Made by a program: the position numbers and the translations under genes. Source: Microdochium bolleyi (lineage: Eukaryota > Ascomycota > Sordariomycetes > Xylariales > Microdochiaceae). From it: 64,000 nt of DNA. Under the pieces are notes generated by a model that saw only the letters and a program-made list of their open reading frames with translations, made no database searches and was not told the DNA's origin. Positions 32,298-41,541 of this stretch are shown piece by piece; within the stretch, counting starts at the first letter, position 1; each line of letters opens with the position of its first letter. The stretch spans positions 310,001-374,000 of the forward strand of contig KQ964255.1 of the NCBI GenBank assembly GCA_001566295.1, read 5' to 3'.

Positions 32298-33278
32298 TGT
32301 AGGCGACGAGAGCTTAGAGATCAATATCTCAACGTAGTTCACTATTCCATTTCATTGAACGATCGTTCAGTTCCTCCGTCGTAAGATAGTGGTTAGCGCC
32401 TGTCATAATCACGCACTGGACTGCCTTGATTCTGAAACACTCATGAGTGAGCCATATTCAATCCTTGTTATCTCCACGGGAAAGCGGTCACATGCCAGGT
32501 CGTGTCGAAGATGCGAGTTCCAGTGTTACTTATAAGCCAAGCCATCAAGTCATACCCTCTCTTGTAGAAATCTGGCTCGCAGCATCAGGGAGACTGAGCA
32601 ACGAGGTCACAATGAACCCGATCGTATTCTACGGGACCTCGCATCCGGCAACCACAACGATGGGCAGGGAACCGAGATTCAAGCACCAAACACAACACAC
32701 GGACTCGACCTTGGTTAAGTTCACTGATAGAATTCTCCAAAAGCGCTATCGAAGCCCTCCGCCATGTCTGCAAATTTGCCATGTGAAGAATAACCTCTTA
32801 GTCCACACACACACACACACACACACTACAAGTTGGCTCTGAACAATGTAGACTCAATTAAGGAAGTTGCGCTGTTCTACAATCGTCTCCAAAGGACCCG
32901 AGTCTGCTGAAAAGCACAGTCCTTCGGGGAAACTTTGTTTCAGAAGCCCAAAACGGCAGTGCCGTTGGAGACAGCACAAGCCTCCATTCACGGAAGAGTC
33001 AGGAGTGTGGCCAATAGTTTGAATTTTGATTGGGAGGGCGTTCTGGATATATGATTCTGTAGCTAAAGATCGCACGAGGCTGGGAGTATTATATGACCGC
33101 AAAACGAAGAACGCTCGGCTTAATGAGCAGATATTGTAGTTTGATATCGAGAAAAAGGAAGAAAGCTATGCAGACTTGTGTGTTGAGCCAGAAATGAAAG
33201 TGTGAAGAAACGACCGTACATGTCATATCGTGATATCCAGGTTTCCAAAAGTATCCGGACGCTGCATTCGCATGCCTT
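32298..33278. other. Intergenic, no gene seen
   Basis: About 1 kb between the convergent GH18 gene and the 2027-residue gene, with a CA microsatellite at 32804. No gene recognised. Confidence 0.5.
32804..32826 (+). repeat. (CA)n microsatellite
   Basis: About eleven uninterrupted CA units in non-coding DNA. Confidence 0.9.
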
Positions 33279-36200
33279 TTACTCGTAGTCACCGAACTCG
33301 CCCGCGCCGTACGGGTTCCACTCCTGGCCCGGGTACGACGTGGCGCTCATGACCAGCAGGTCCTCCGAGTTGTCGTTGACGGCGGGGAGTTCGTAGGCCT
33401 CCTCGACGACCTGCTTCTCCTCAGCGTCACGGTCTTGATCGTATCCGTTGGGCCCGTCCGCGGTCGTGGTGTTGCCGTTGGGTGCGAGGTTCTCGTCCGA
33501 GACGCTCGCAGCTGCACCAGCAGCACCCAGTACTCCGACTGCGCCACCCGCAGCGGCAGCGGCGGCTATCTTGTTGTGCTTAATCGTCGGCGACTCGACT
33601 GGGCGGTTCTGACGCACAGGCGACTGAGTAGACTGCTGAGCAACAGGAGGTTTGACGCGTGGGGTGGCATCATAGTAGTCATCCGAGTCTGTCTTGTGTC
33701 CATTCGCCTGGGCCACATTGATGTTCATGTTTGGGTTGCTGCTTGCAAAGGCTGGCGGCTGATTCTGCACCGGCGTCTGAGGGCCATTTCCATTTGCATG
33801 CTGGTGGTTGAACTGTGACTGCTGCTGCTGTTGTTGCTGTAGTTGCTGCTGCTGCAGATTCATGGCACGGGCAGCGAGAAGGTTGGAATGACCGTGCTGA
33901 GGGTGGACTACACGATTGGACTGGTCAGGGCTCACAGAGGATCTCCTGGCTTCTTCGGACACCTCGTTTCTCATGGTCGATACGAAACGGATGTCGCTCA
34001 GGCGGTGCTGGGCCGGCGGCTTGGGCCGCGGCTGTTCTACTTCCTCGTTGGGAGGAGAGACGTTTGGCGGAGGTGGGTTCGCCAAGCGACCAGCCGCAGG
34101 GTTGACAGGCGAGAAGCTAGACGCCGAGTCTGGTACAGGCACATTCTGTGCTGACACGACATTGCTCTGCGCCGTGTCAATACGGCGGACAGCCATGGGA
34201 TCATGCTGAATGCGACCCTGAGAGTTGTCTTCCGGCATAGGCGGAGAGACGGTGTAGTTTTGCTCTGCAGGCGGAGAGTTGTTACTGACAGCAGGAGGAG
34301 AGACCGTCCCAGCTACAGGAACAGCTACTTCGGGCGAGATGGTCGGACTCTCGTCAAATTGGCTACGCTCTGTGGACAGCACGCCTTGGGACCGTGGGCC
34401 GGGCAGCGCGCCTTGGTACTGAGCAGGGGTAGGGTTTCGGGAGATTTGCTCGCCGTGCTGAGGTTGGCCAGACGGCGGACCTTGTTGAGAATGCACAGAA
34501 GCCGAATCGGCATTCTGGAACTCGTCTGGCTGGATCGGTCGGCTTATTTGCTGTTGCTGGGGCCCAACCGGCGCAGATGTCAAGCTGCTTTGAGATGATG
34601 ATGTGTAGGCAGCTGGTGGTTGTCCGAGATTGTTCGGTGGTGCGGAGTGCGGCTGCGGCGGCTGTTGCTGCTGCTGCTGAATCGGCGCACCGACCGCACC
34701 ACCAGGATGGCCAACCATCTGCCCAGGACCAGGCATGCCTTGCTGTTGCTGCTGTGGCGGCCCGTGTTGCGGATTCCACTGTTGAGGGCCGGGGCCAGTG
34801 TATTGGTGACCCAGATTGTATGTGCTCGGAGCCATCATGTTCGGCTGGCCGTAACCATGAACAGCTTCATAACCGCGCGGAATAGGGACTGGAGCATACT
34901 GCTGCTCGGCAGGGGCAAAGGATTGTGCTTTTTGCTGACCGGCAGCCCACTGGTTTGGTCCTGGCTGTTGAGGCTGGCCACGGCCACCCTGAGCTTGCGG
35001 GAACTGCTGCTGGCCAGGATGTCCTTGCTGCGGCATCTGGCCACGACCTGCTTGCATCTGCGGGGGAGGCTGGCCGCGTCCCCCAGACATCTGGGGTTGG
35101 CCCTGGAATTGCCCTGGTGGAGGACCTTGTCCTCTACCGCCCTGGAACTGTGGTGGCATTTGACCACGGCCACCAGGCATGTGCATTTGTCCCTGTGCCT
35201 GCATTTGTGCTTGCATCTGTGGGGGAAACTGCCCACGACCCTGTCCCGGTGGTCCACCGAAAGGTGGCTGTTGTTGCTGCGCAGGCACGGGCTGGTCGAC
35301 CTGCTTCGAACTTCGTCTGAACGCGCCGAGAAGCTTCGAACTCGTCTTCTCCTTCTTCTCTGGTGGCTGCCCTTGGCTAAATTGCTGAGTAGGAGTCCTC
35401 TCTTTTTTGCCAAAGAGCTTCGACATCGTGCCCGAGTGTTCCTGCTGGGATGGTGCAGGACTGCCAGTGGGCCGAGGAGGCTGACCCATAAACTGCTGTT
35501 GCGGTTGGCCCGGTTGGCCTGGGGCCCCGAATGGTCGTGCTTGAATTGGGGGTGAACCATGATCTGTATCTCCTGGCTGCTGAGCAGGGGGCATGCCAAT
35601 TCTAGGCTCTTGTCTATCGGCGCCTCCGATTGAGGCAGTCTCGGCCACAGAAGGACGAGGTGACACCTGACTGGGCGCGTGGCTTGGGGCACTGGGGGCA
35701 CTGGGCGATGGCGGCTGGGGCACTGGGGTTTGCGATGGTGTTGGTAACGACGGCTGCCGTCCGACCCCGACCGCATTCTCCTGGGCGAAGGGCGCCTTTG
35801 TGGGGGCAGGACTTGTATTTTGGGACACCCGACTCCCGTCGCGAACATGCGAAGGCTCTTCGTTATGATTCAACCGTTCGGGTCGCGAGACGGCGCTGTT
35901 GGAGGGTGTCACGGTTGAGACTGTGTGCGCAGACGCCACAGACGACCGATCGGTCCCAGATGGACCAGACCCAACCGGCTTCCGAGCTGGCGCTCCTGGA
36001 ACACCGATTACACTGAGACGTTCTCTCGAAGGGCGCAGCGAGATCCGGTGAGCCATGTGAATCTGCGCAGACTCGAGAGGATCATCCTGCTGATGAGAAG
36101 CTGCCGGGGTGACAGGGTTGGATCCCAGCGGATTCTGTCGGGCGAACTCTCCGCTTGGACGCACGGTAGTTTGAGAGTTCTGTTGGGAAGGCAGAGTCGG

Positions 36201-39200
36201 CCGGTGGTCTACAATGCCTCCTGGCTGTGGGCTAGCTGTGTTGCGCTGGATGGGTAGACCAATGCTCGATGCCGATGACTGCCGCTTTCCAGGCTGAAGC
36301 TGCTCAGGGCCAAGGGCTGCCTGGCCACGACCCAGTCCACCCTGTCCATTCGACATACCAGCTCCAGAGAGAGGTCGCTGTTGCTGTTGACCCAAAAAGG
36401 GCTGTCCGGGCTGTCCGGGCTGTCCGAGCCGTCCAGGGATTTGCTGGCCCGGTAGTGGCACTGAACCGAGCTGAGAGGGGGGCCGCTGCTGGGAAGGAGG
36501 ATGCTGCTGGCCAGGGGAATGCGGAGGTCCCTGTTGATGTTGAGCAGCTGGCTGGCCTCCATGGTTTGCCTGTGGCTCAGAATCACCACCCTTCAGCTTG
36601 TTGAGGAGACCGCTGAACATGCCGCTGGCCTTGCGCGGTTGAGTCGTTTGAGGTGCAGCGATTGTTGTTGCCACCCCCCACGGCTGAGGAGGATTTGTAG
36701 AGCCTCCAGTGGGAGGTCGAGCGGCACCACCTGGACCTCCTGCGGAGCCTGGTCCTCCAGGCTGACCAGGCTGCCCGGCAGGCACTGGCGGTCCTTGAGG
36801 ATGGAACTGAGCCGGGAAGTCTTTTGGCGGCTGCTGCCCTGGGCGCAGTTGCTGTCCTGGCGGACCTTGAGGGTCGGCCAGAGGCTGTCCAAAATGCTGG
36901 CTTGGCGGCCTCAGTATACCCTTAGGAGGTCCTTGCTGACCTGAGTGCTGCGGAGTAAGTCCTGGTTGTGGCATGAATTGGTGTGGATTGGGACCAAGAC
37001 TCTGCTGTGCGCTCTGGGGCGAGCCTTGCACTGAGCCCTGAGGCTGGGTGACCATTGGGCTCTCAGGACGTCCCTGCTGGGAAGCTGAGAACTGCCCAAG
37101 CTGAGGGCTTCCTGGCTGAGTTTGTTGCATGCCTTGCGGTTGCGATCCTTGTTGGAATACCCGTGGTGAATTTTGCTGGAGAACTGTAGGCTGACCAGCC
37201 TGCGATCCCATAGATTGTCCCTGGGCTAGCATGGGCCCAGGTCCAGAGAACTGACGCTGATTAGAACCAGGAGGTCCATTTTGCTGCGGTCCTGTGTTCT
37301 GCGACTGTATCGGGCCAGGCCCGGAGAACTGTCGTTGGTGAGAAAGTTGTGGACCATCCTGCTGCGGCCCAGTGTTTTGCGGCTGAATCTGGCCGGATCC
37401 GGAGAATTGCCGCTGCTGGGGGCCTTCAAGTCCATCTTGCTGTGGTCCAGTGTGTTGCTGCTGCAAAAGTCCAGGTCCCGAGAACTGTCGTTGCTGAGGG
37501 GCCGGAGCACCGACTTGCTGCGGGCCAGTATTTTGAGGTTGCAAGGGTCCTGGGCCAGAGAACTGTCGCTGTTGAGGGTTTGGCATCTGATCAGCTTGGA
37601 AGCCCCCGGACGGTCCCTGCTGGATGTCATGCGGGCCTCTCGGTCCTTGAAAGTTTGGAGGAGGTGCCTGACCCGGAGGGAACTGTTGGCCTGGCTGCGG
37701 GCCTTGTGAGAACTGCTGCTGTCCTTGGGGACCTGCGAACCGCTGTGGACCCTGAGCTCCTTGACCAGGCAAGCCTTGCATGCCTGGGCCACCTTGTTGT
37801 TGCTGTGGGATGAAAGGAACCCGGGCACTGGGAGGCAGTTGACCACCATGCATGAATTGTCCCTGTGGTTGGAATTGGCCGTTGGGGCCGCCAGCAAAAC
37901 CTTGGCCTTGCTGAGCACCAGGACCAGGAGGCGTGGGCCCAGGTCTGACGGGCTGATCATGCTCTTTCGCACCTGAGGACGAGCCTTTGAGCCTGTCTAC
38001 GAAGCCCGAGAGACGTTTTTTGCCCGATGGCTGAGGTGGCTGGCTGGGTAGCGACTCGTTGGTGGCAGTGCGCATCAGATTGAGGCTTGACTTGGGTCTT
38101 GCTTGAGCTTGACCCTCGCCTCCACCAGTGAGAAATGTTCGTCGACGCTCGGGTGACGGCATATCAGCCTGCTGCTGTTGCTGCTGTTGAGGCGCCTGCA
38201 CTGGCCCGCTCATCTGGTCTACCGCTGCAGTGCTGCGCCGCGACAAGTTGCCAAAAAATCCCTTCTTTTCCTTGTTGTCGTCGTGGTCTGCACTGACAAT
38301 TGATGCTGTGTCGCCACCGACAACGTTTATAGATGACTTATCGTCCGCAACTGACCCGGACCGAGCACGACTGAATTTGCTGAAGAGCCCAGATGACAAG
38401 TTACGCGTGTGACTGCGTTCGTGCTCCGGTACTTCGTTCGTCGATGTTCGCGAGAGAGTGGTCTTGTTAGGGTCAAAGTGTTGCTGCTCCTGCTGTTGCT
38501 GCTGCAGCGGCAGACCCTGCGGACCAAATTGCCCAGGCGGCCCGGGCGGACCCTGTTGGCCCGGCTGTCCTGACTCTTGGAATAGGGTAGGCCACCGCTG
38601 GGCGGAGATAGGCGGCATCCCCGTACTGTTGCCGCGTCGCTGGGGTACGGCAGAAGGAGCTGGAGGGAGTGGCTCGGTCTCTTTGTCATAGGCAAAGTGG
38701 CTGGGTTGTGGCAGGAGAGGGCTCTTGTTGCGATTTGACTGATGAAGAGGCTCGGAAAGTTGTGACTCTTCCAGCTTCCACTGGCCACCAGGAGGGAGTC
38801 TCTGGACGGGATTGCCTCCTGACTGAGGTGGGAAGGACTGTGGTTGCATCCCTGGTGGTCCTTGGCCGAACTGCGGCCCTGGAGCTCCTGGTCCCCCACG
38901 GCCAAAGCCAAACTGCTGTGGCGGTTGCGAGCCTCCCGGACCACCATAACCGCGGCCAGCCATGAAGCCATTGGGGCCAGGCCCAGGTCCCATTCCGGGG
39001 CCCCCAGCCTGTGGGCCATTCATGTATTGCTGAGGAGAACCTTGCTGCATGTGATGTTGCTGGTACTGCAGTTGCTGCTGCTGTTGGAACTGCTGTTGTT
39101 GGCCCTGATGGGGCCCTGCTGAAGTGTTCATGTTCTGCCCGCTGGGCCCCTGGGAACCCATGTTTTGGGGGACGGGAGGCACAGGCGGAATGTCCTTGTC

Positions 39201-39362
39201 GGAAGAAGCAACCGAGTCGTCGTCGCCTTCGCCTTTGCCGAGCAGGCCACCAAACGTCGACGTTCGACGTATCGGGGGGAGGCCGATGAAGGAGGACTGG
39301 CGTTCGGGAGAGCCTGGTTGCTGACCGCCCTGAATGTTGGGCCGGCTTTGAGCGCTTGCCAT
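33279..39362 (-). CDS. 2027-residue Gln/Pro/Gly-rich disordered protein
   Basis: One uninterrupted frame of 2027 codons from a good ATG. I recognise no folded domain. Most of the chain is low complexity: polyglutamine tracts, GRGQ-type repeats near residues 1380-1460, and Pro/Gly-rich stretches. Conserved-looking islands remain: SSFIGLPPIRRTSTFGG near the N-terminus, several basic-hydrophobic boxes such as SGLFSKFSRARSGS (about 322-337) and SGMFSGLLNKLKGGDSE (about 912-928), and the acidic end LLVMSATSYPGQEWNPYG. About residues 594-711 hold five tandem copies of a unit built around QRQFSGPGPLQPQNTGPQQ. An open frame this long, with coding-like codon use, shows it is a real gene. A scaffold or condensate-forming role fits the composition but is not shown. 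The next minus-strand gene is also very large and disordered. Confidence 0.85.
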   Translation of the reverse strand: MASAQSRPNIQGGQQPGSPERQSSFIGLPPIRRTSTFGGLLGKGEGDDDSVASSDKDIPPVPPVPQNMGSQGPSGQNMNTSAGPHQGQQQQFQQQQQLQYQQHHMQQGSPQQYMNGPQAGGPGMGPGPGPNGFMAGRGYGGPGGSQPPQQFGFGRGGPGAPGPQFGQGPPGMQPQSFPPQSGGNPVQRLPPGGQWKLEESQLSEPLHQSNRNKSPLLPQPSHFAYDKETEPLPPAPSAVPQRRGNSTGMPPISAQRWPTLFQESGQPGQQGPPGPPGQFGPQGLPLQQQQQEQQHFDPNKTTLSRTSTNEVPEHERSHTRNLSSGLFSKFSRARSGSVADDKSSINVVGGDTASIVSADHDDNKEKKGFFGNLSRRSTAAVDQMSGPVQAPQQQQQQQADMPSPERRRTFLTGGGEGQAQARPKSSLNLMRTATNESLPSQPPQPSGKKRLSGFVDRLKGSSSGAKEHDQPVRPGPTPPGPGAQQGQGFAGGPNGQFQPQGQFMHGGQLPPSARVPFIPQQQQGGPGMQGLPGQGAQGPQRFAGPQGQQQFSQGPQPGQQFPPGQAPPPNFQGPRGPHDIQQGPSGGFQADQMPNPQQRQFSGPGPLQPQNTGPQQVGAPAPQQRQFSGPGLLQQQHTGPQQDGLEGPQQRQFSGSGQIQPQNTGPQQDGPQLSHQRQFSGPGPIQSQNTGPQQNGPPGSNQRQFSGPGPMLAQGQSMGSQAGQPTVLQQNSPRVFQQGSQPQGMQQTQPGSPQLGQFSASQQGRPESPMVTQPQGSVQGSPQSAQQSLGPNPHQFMPQPGLTPQHSGQQGPPKGILRPPSQHFGQPLADPQGPPGQQLRPGQQPPKDFPAQFHPQGPPVPAGQPGQPGGPGSAGGPGGAARPPTGGSTNPPQPWGVATTIAAPQTTQPRKASGMFSGLLNKLKGGDSEPQANHGGQPAAQHQQGPPHSPGQQHPPSQQRPPSQLGSVPLPGQQIPGRLGQPGQPGQPFLGQQQQRPLSGAGMSNGQGGLGRGQAALGPEQLQPGKRQSSASSIGLPIQRNTASPQPGGIVDHRPTLPSQQNSQTTVRPSGEFARQNPLGSNPVTPAASHQQDDPLESAQIHMAHRISLRPSRERLSVIGVPGAPARKPVGSGPSGTDRSSVASAHTVSTVTPSNSAVSRPERLNHNEEPSHVRDGSRVSQNTSPAPTKAPFAQENAVGVGRQPSLPTPSQTPVPQPPSPSAPSAPSHAPSQVSPRPSVAETASIGGADRQEPRIGMPPAQQPGDTDHGSPPIQARPFGAPGQPGQPQQQFMGQPPRPTGSPAPSQQEHSGTMSKLFGKKERTPTQQFSQGQPPEKKEKTSSKLLGAFRRSSKQVDQPVPAQQQQPPFGGPPGQGRGQFPPQMQAQMQAQGQMHMPGGRGQMPPQFQGGRGQGPPPGQFQGQPQMSGGRGQPPPQMQAGRGQMPQQGHPGQQQFPQAQGGRGQPQQPGPNQWAAGQQKAQSFAPAEQQYAPVPIPRGYEAVHGYGQPNMMAPSTYNLGHQYTGPGPQQWNPQHGPPQQQQQGMPGPGQMVGHPGGAVGAPIQQQQQQPPQPHSAPPNNLGQPPAAYTSSSQSSLTSAPVGPQQQQISRPIQPDEFQNADSASVHSQQGPPSGQPQHGEQISRNPTPAQYQGALPGPRSQGVLSTERSQFDESPTISPEVAVPVAGTVSPPAVSNNSPPAEQNYTVSPPMPEDNSQGRIQHDPMAVRRIDTAQSNVVSAQNVPVPDSASSFSPVNPAAGRLANPPPPNVSPPNEEVEQPRPKPPAQHRLSDIRFVSTMRNEVSEEARRSSVSPDQSNRVVHPQHGHSNLLAARAMNLQQQQLQQQQQQQSQFNHQHANGNGPQTPVQNQPPAFASSNPNMNINVAQANGHKTDSDDYYDATPRVKPPVAQQSTQSPVRQNRPVESPTIKHNKIAAAAAAGGAVGVLGAAGAAASVSDENLAPNGNTTTADGPNGYDQDRDAEEKQVVEEAYELPAVNDNSEDLLVMSATSYPGQEWNPYGAGEFGDYE
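37230..37590 (-). repeat. Five tandem ~25-28-residue protein repeats
   Basis: Imperfect direct repeats in the coding sequence of the 2027-residue protein. Each unit contains RQFSGPG or RQFSGSG, then Q-rich NTGPQQ. Copies differ by substitutions and small length changes, so they are diverged rather than recently expanded. Confidence 0.85.
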
Positions 39363-41541
39363 AGCTTGTGTAGCTTGTGGCAGGTGAGCTTCGACGAGGC
39401 GGCTCGCAGGTACTTTTCGAAGCTCGAGGAGGTTTGTTATTCCGTGGATATAATGCTCGCTGGGGAGATCGACTCGCTGCGACAGGCTAGAACATTATGC
39501 GACAGGTTGCGACAGGTAAATGGTCCCGCGGAGCTGGGAATTGGGTGGCTTGCCTGGAGCACGCTTCAGCCGGGCTGCTCGATTGTAGCTTGGCCGAGAT
39601 GCTTTGGCTTCAAGTGAGCAGGACGTTCCAAGGCAAGGAGAGGAAGCTGAAGCTAGCGGTGTCGAGCAGGAGTGAAGCCAGGCCCTGCTCTGTGACTGCG
39701 CATTGGAGATGACGAGGTAGAAATCTGACAGGAGGGGAGGTTCCCGAGGGGACAGTGTCTCGAGCTCGAGGGCGGGAGACAGCTACGAATCAGCTCTAGT
39801 CTCGCCCGGGGTTCGGGGCTGAGCACCTTGCAGCAGCCTGGACCCGCCAATGGGAACCAAGGGTAAGCTTGGGTGCAGGGGGCCGGCCTACGTAGCTCAA
39901 GATGGCCAACAGATCTTCAATTGAGTCGGAGGCTTTGGAATCAGAGGAGGCTGGGCCGTGGCCGTCTTGAGTGCTGCTGGAAGCCTTGAAAGCTCCAGAG
40001 TCCCAAGCAGGCGAGGCTGCAGCCGAGGGCCACGAAGCAGAAAGCGACATGGCTTGTTGGTGGATCGTCGCGGAGACGGTGCTGATCGCACGTCTGCAGT
40101 GCTGACGGGAGCCACGCCCAAGCTCCTGAGATGTCAAGGAGCTGCAAGTCTGCAACCCCGCTAGGAAAGGTCCAGGTTTCCGACCTCGTCCTCCCACCTG
40201 TTCCTCGCCAACAGTCCCCAGCTTGATGCAGCAGTAACGCCAAAGCGGCCCCCACAGGGGGCTGAGCATGCAGCTGGCCGCTGTCTGGGATTGAGAGCCT
40301 TGTGTCTTTCGAAGAAACTAGGAAAACATTAAAGCAAGACTGCCGTGCGGGACAACAGTAAGCCTTGTTTGCGTGAGTATTCCCCGCAATCTGGACTTCA
40401 TTGCGTGCTCTTGTATATCGTAGTTTCTTCAGCACCCGCTGTGCCTGTCAACGTCTATTGCGTTTGCCATCTATGTTCGGAGACCTGCCAACAAGCAACT
40501 GTGTCGGACGAAGGTGCCGAGCTTGGCACCTCGATTCGGCTTTGACCAACATCCAGTCGTCAAGGCAATTCGGCATTGCAAATCGTAACAACAAGACAGC
40601 AGCCGTACTTGCCTGCAATCAGAGCCACAGAAACAAAAACATAACCTGACACAAAAGGTTTCGGTCTAGCAACGCCGAGCGGGCGCGGGAAATGGGGCCA
40701 TGTCAGCAAGGAAATTAATAATAGACGGACCCCGGCCTTCGACTCGATCTTTTTGGGCGGCCGTCGAGAGCACTTGCAGGACTGGGCGACCTTCACACCG
40801 GACGAACACTGCTCTCTCTTCACTGACAGAGGCTACTCCGGGCTCGACGCATTCTCTTGCTACCAACCAACAACTTCAGAACGACTGCCCGTTATAGGCC
40901 ACAGATGCGCACCTTTCGTCATCATAGTGGGGAGGGGGACCTGCGCGGGCTCCACAACTGCGCCATCTCACTCTCCAGACCAGGGCTCTCTTAGGGCTGC
41001 GCTGGGCCGCGGTGGTGGCCGGTCGTCGTCCTGGTCTTTGTTGGTGCCAAAATTAGAAACAGCAAGGCACAAGGCACGCACGTTGACAACACTTCCGACT
41101 CCACTCAGACCCATTCATGATCATGGGGACGGGACGGACGGCCAATCCAGACCTCATCTCAAGTCCGCGCCCTGATGGAGAACGATGATCCTTCATCTGC
41201 ATGGGTCGTCGCGTGCGTACGGTGTTCTGTACCGCGGCCGTCATGTATGGCCCGTCCCTAGCATCTACACGGAACCTAGTGTGCGAACATCTGAAGTCAG
41301 AAACATCCCGCCATGCCAAGGCGGAACAGCTACGGTGTCCTTGATAGGCCGGATATATGGCGTCACAGAGCGTGCAAATGGTCACTAGATCTTTGCTGAT
41401 GAGCATGTGGGCGCCACACGCTCCCAAAACTGGCGAGTCAACAAAGCATTTGAGAATCATCAATCATGCTATGGATACACTATGCAAGAAGGATCTAGAG
41501 GATGCTAAGGCTATCAACTTTCAAAGAAATCCGAGCGGCGC
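39363..41541. other. Intergenic, no gene seen
   Basis: 2.2 kb between two minus-strand genes. It should contain the promoter of the 2027-residue gene. Frames of up to 164 codons occur but none has features of a real protein. Confidence 0.5.

Noticed and set aside
35179..35388. Cys-rich plus-strand frame (many CICAC-like repeats)
   Set aside because: Antisense of a Gln/Gly/Met-rich repeat in the 2027-residue protein; the cysteines are a by-product.
39941..40435. 164-codon minus-strand frame upstream of the 2027-residue gene
   Set aside because: No motif, overlaps another frame of equal length; probably promoter DNA.
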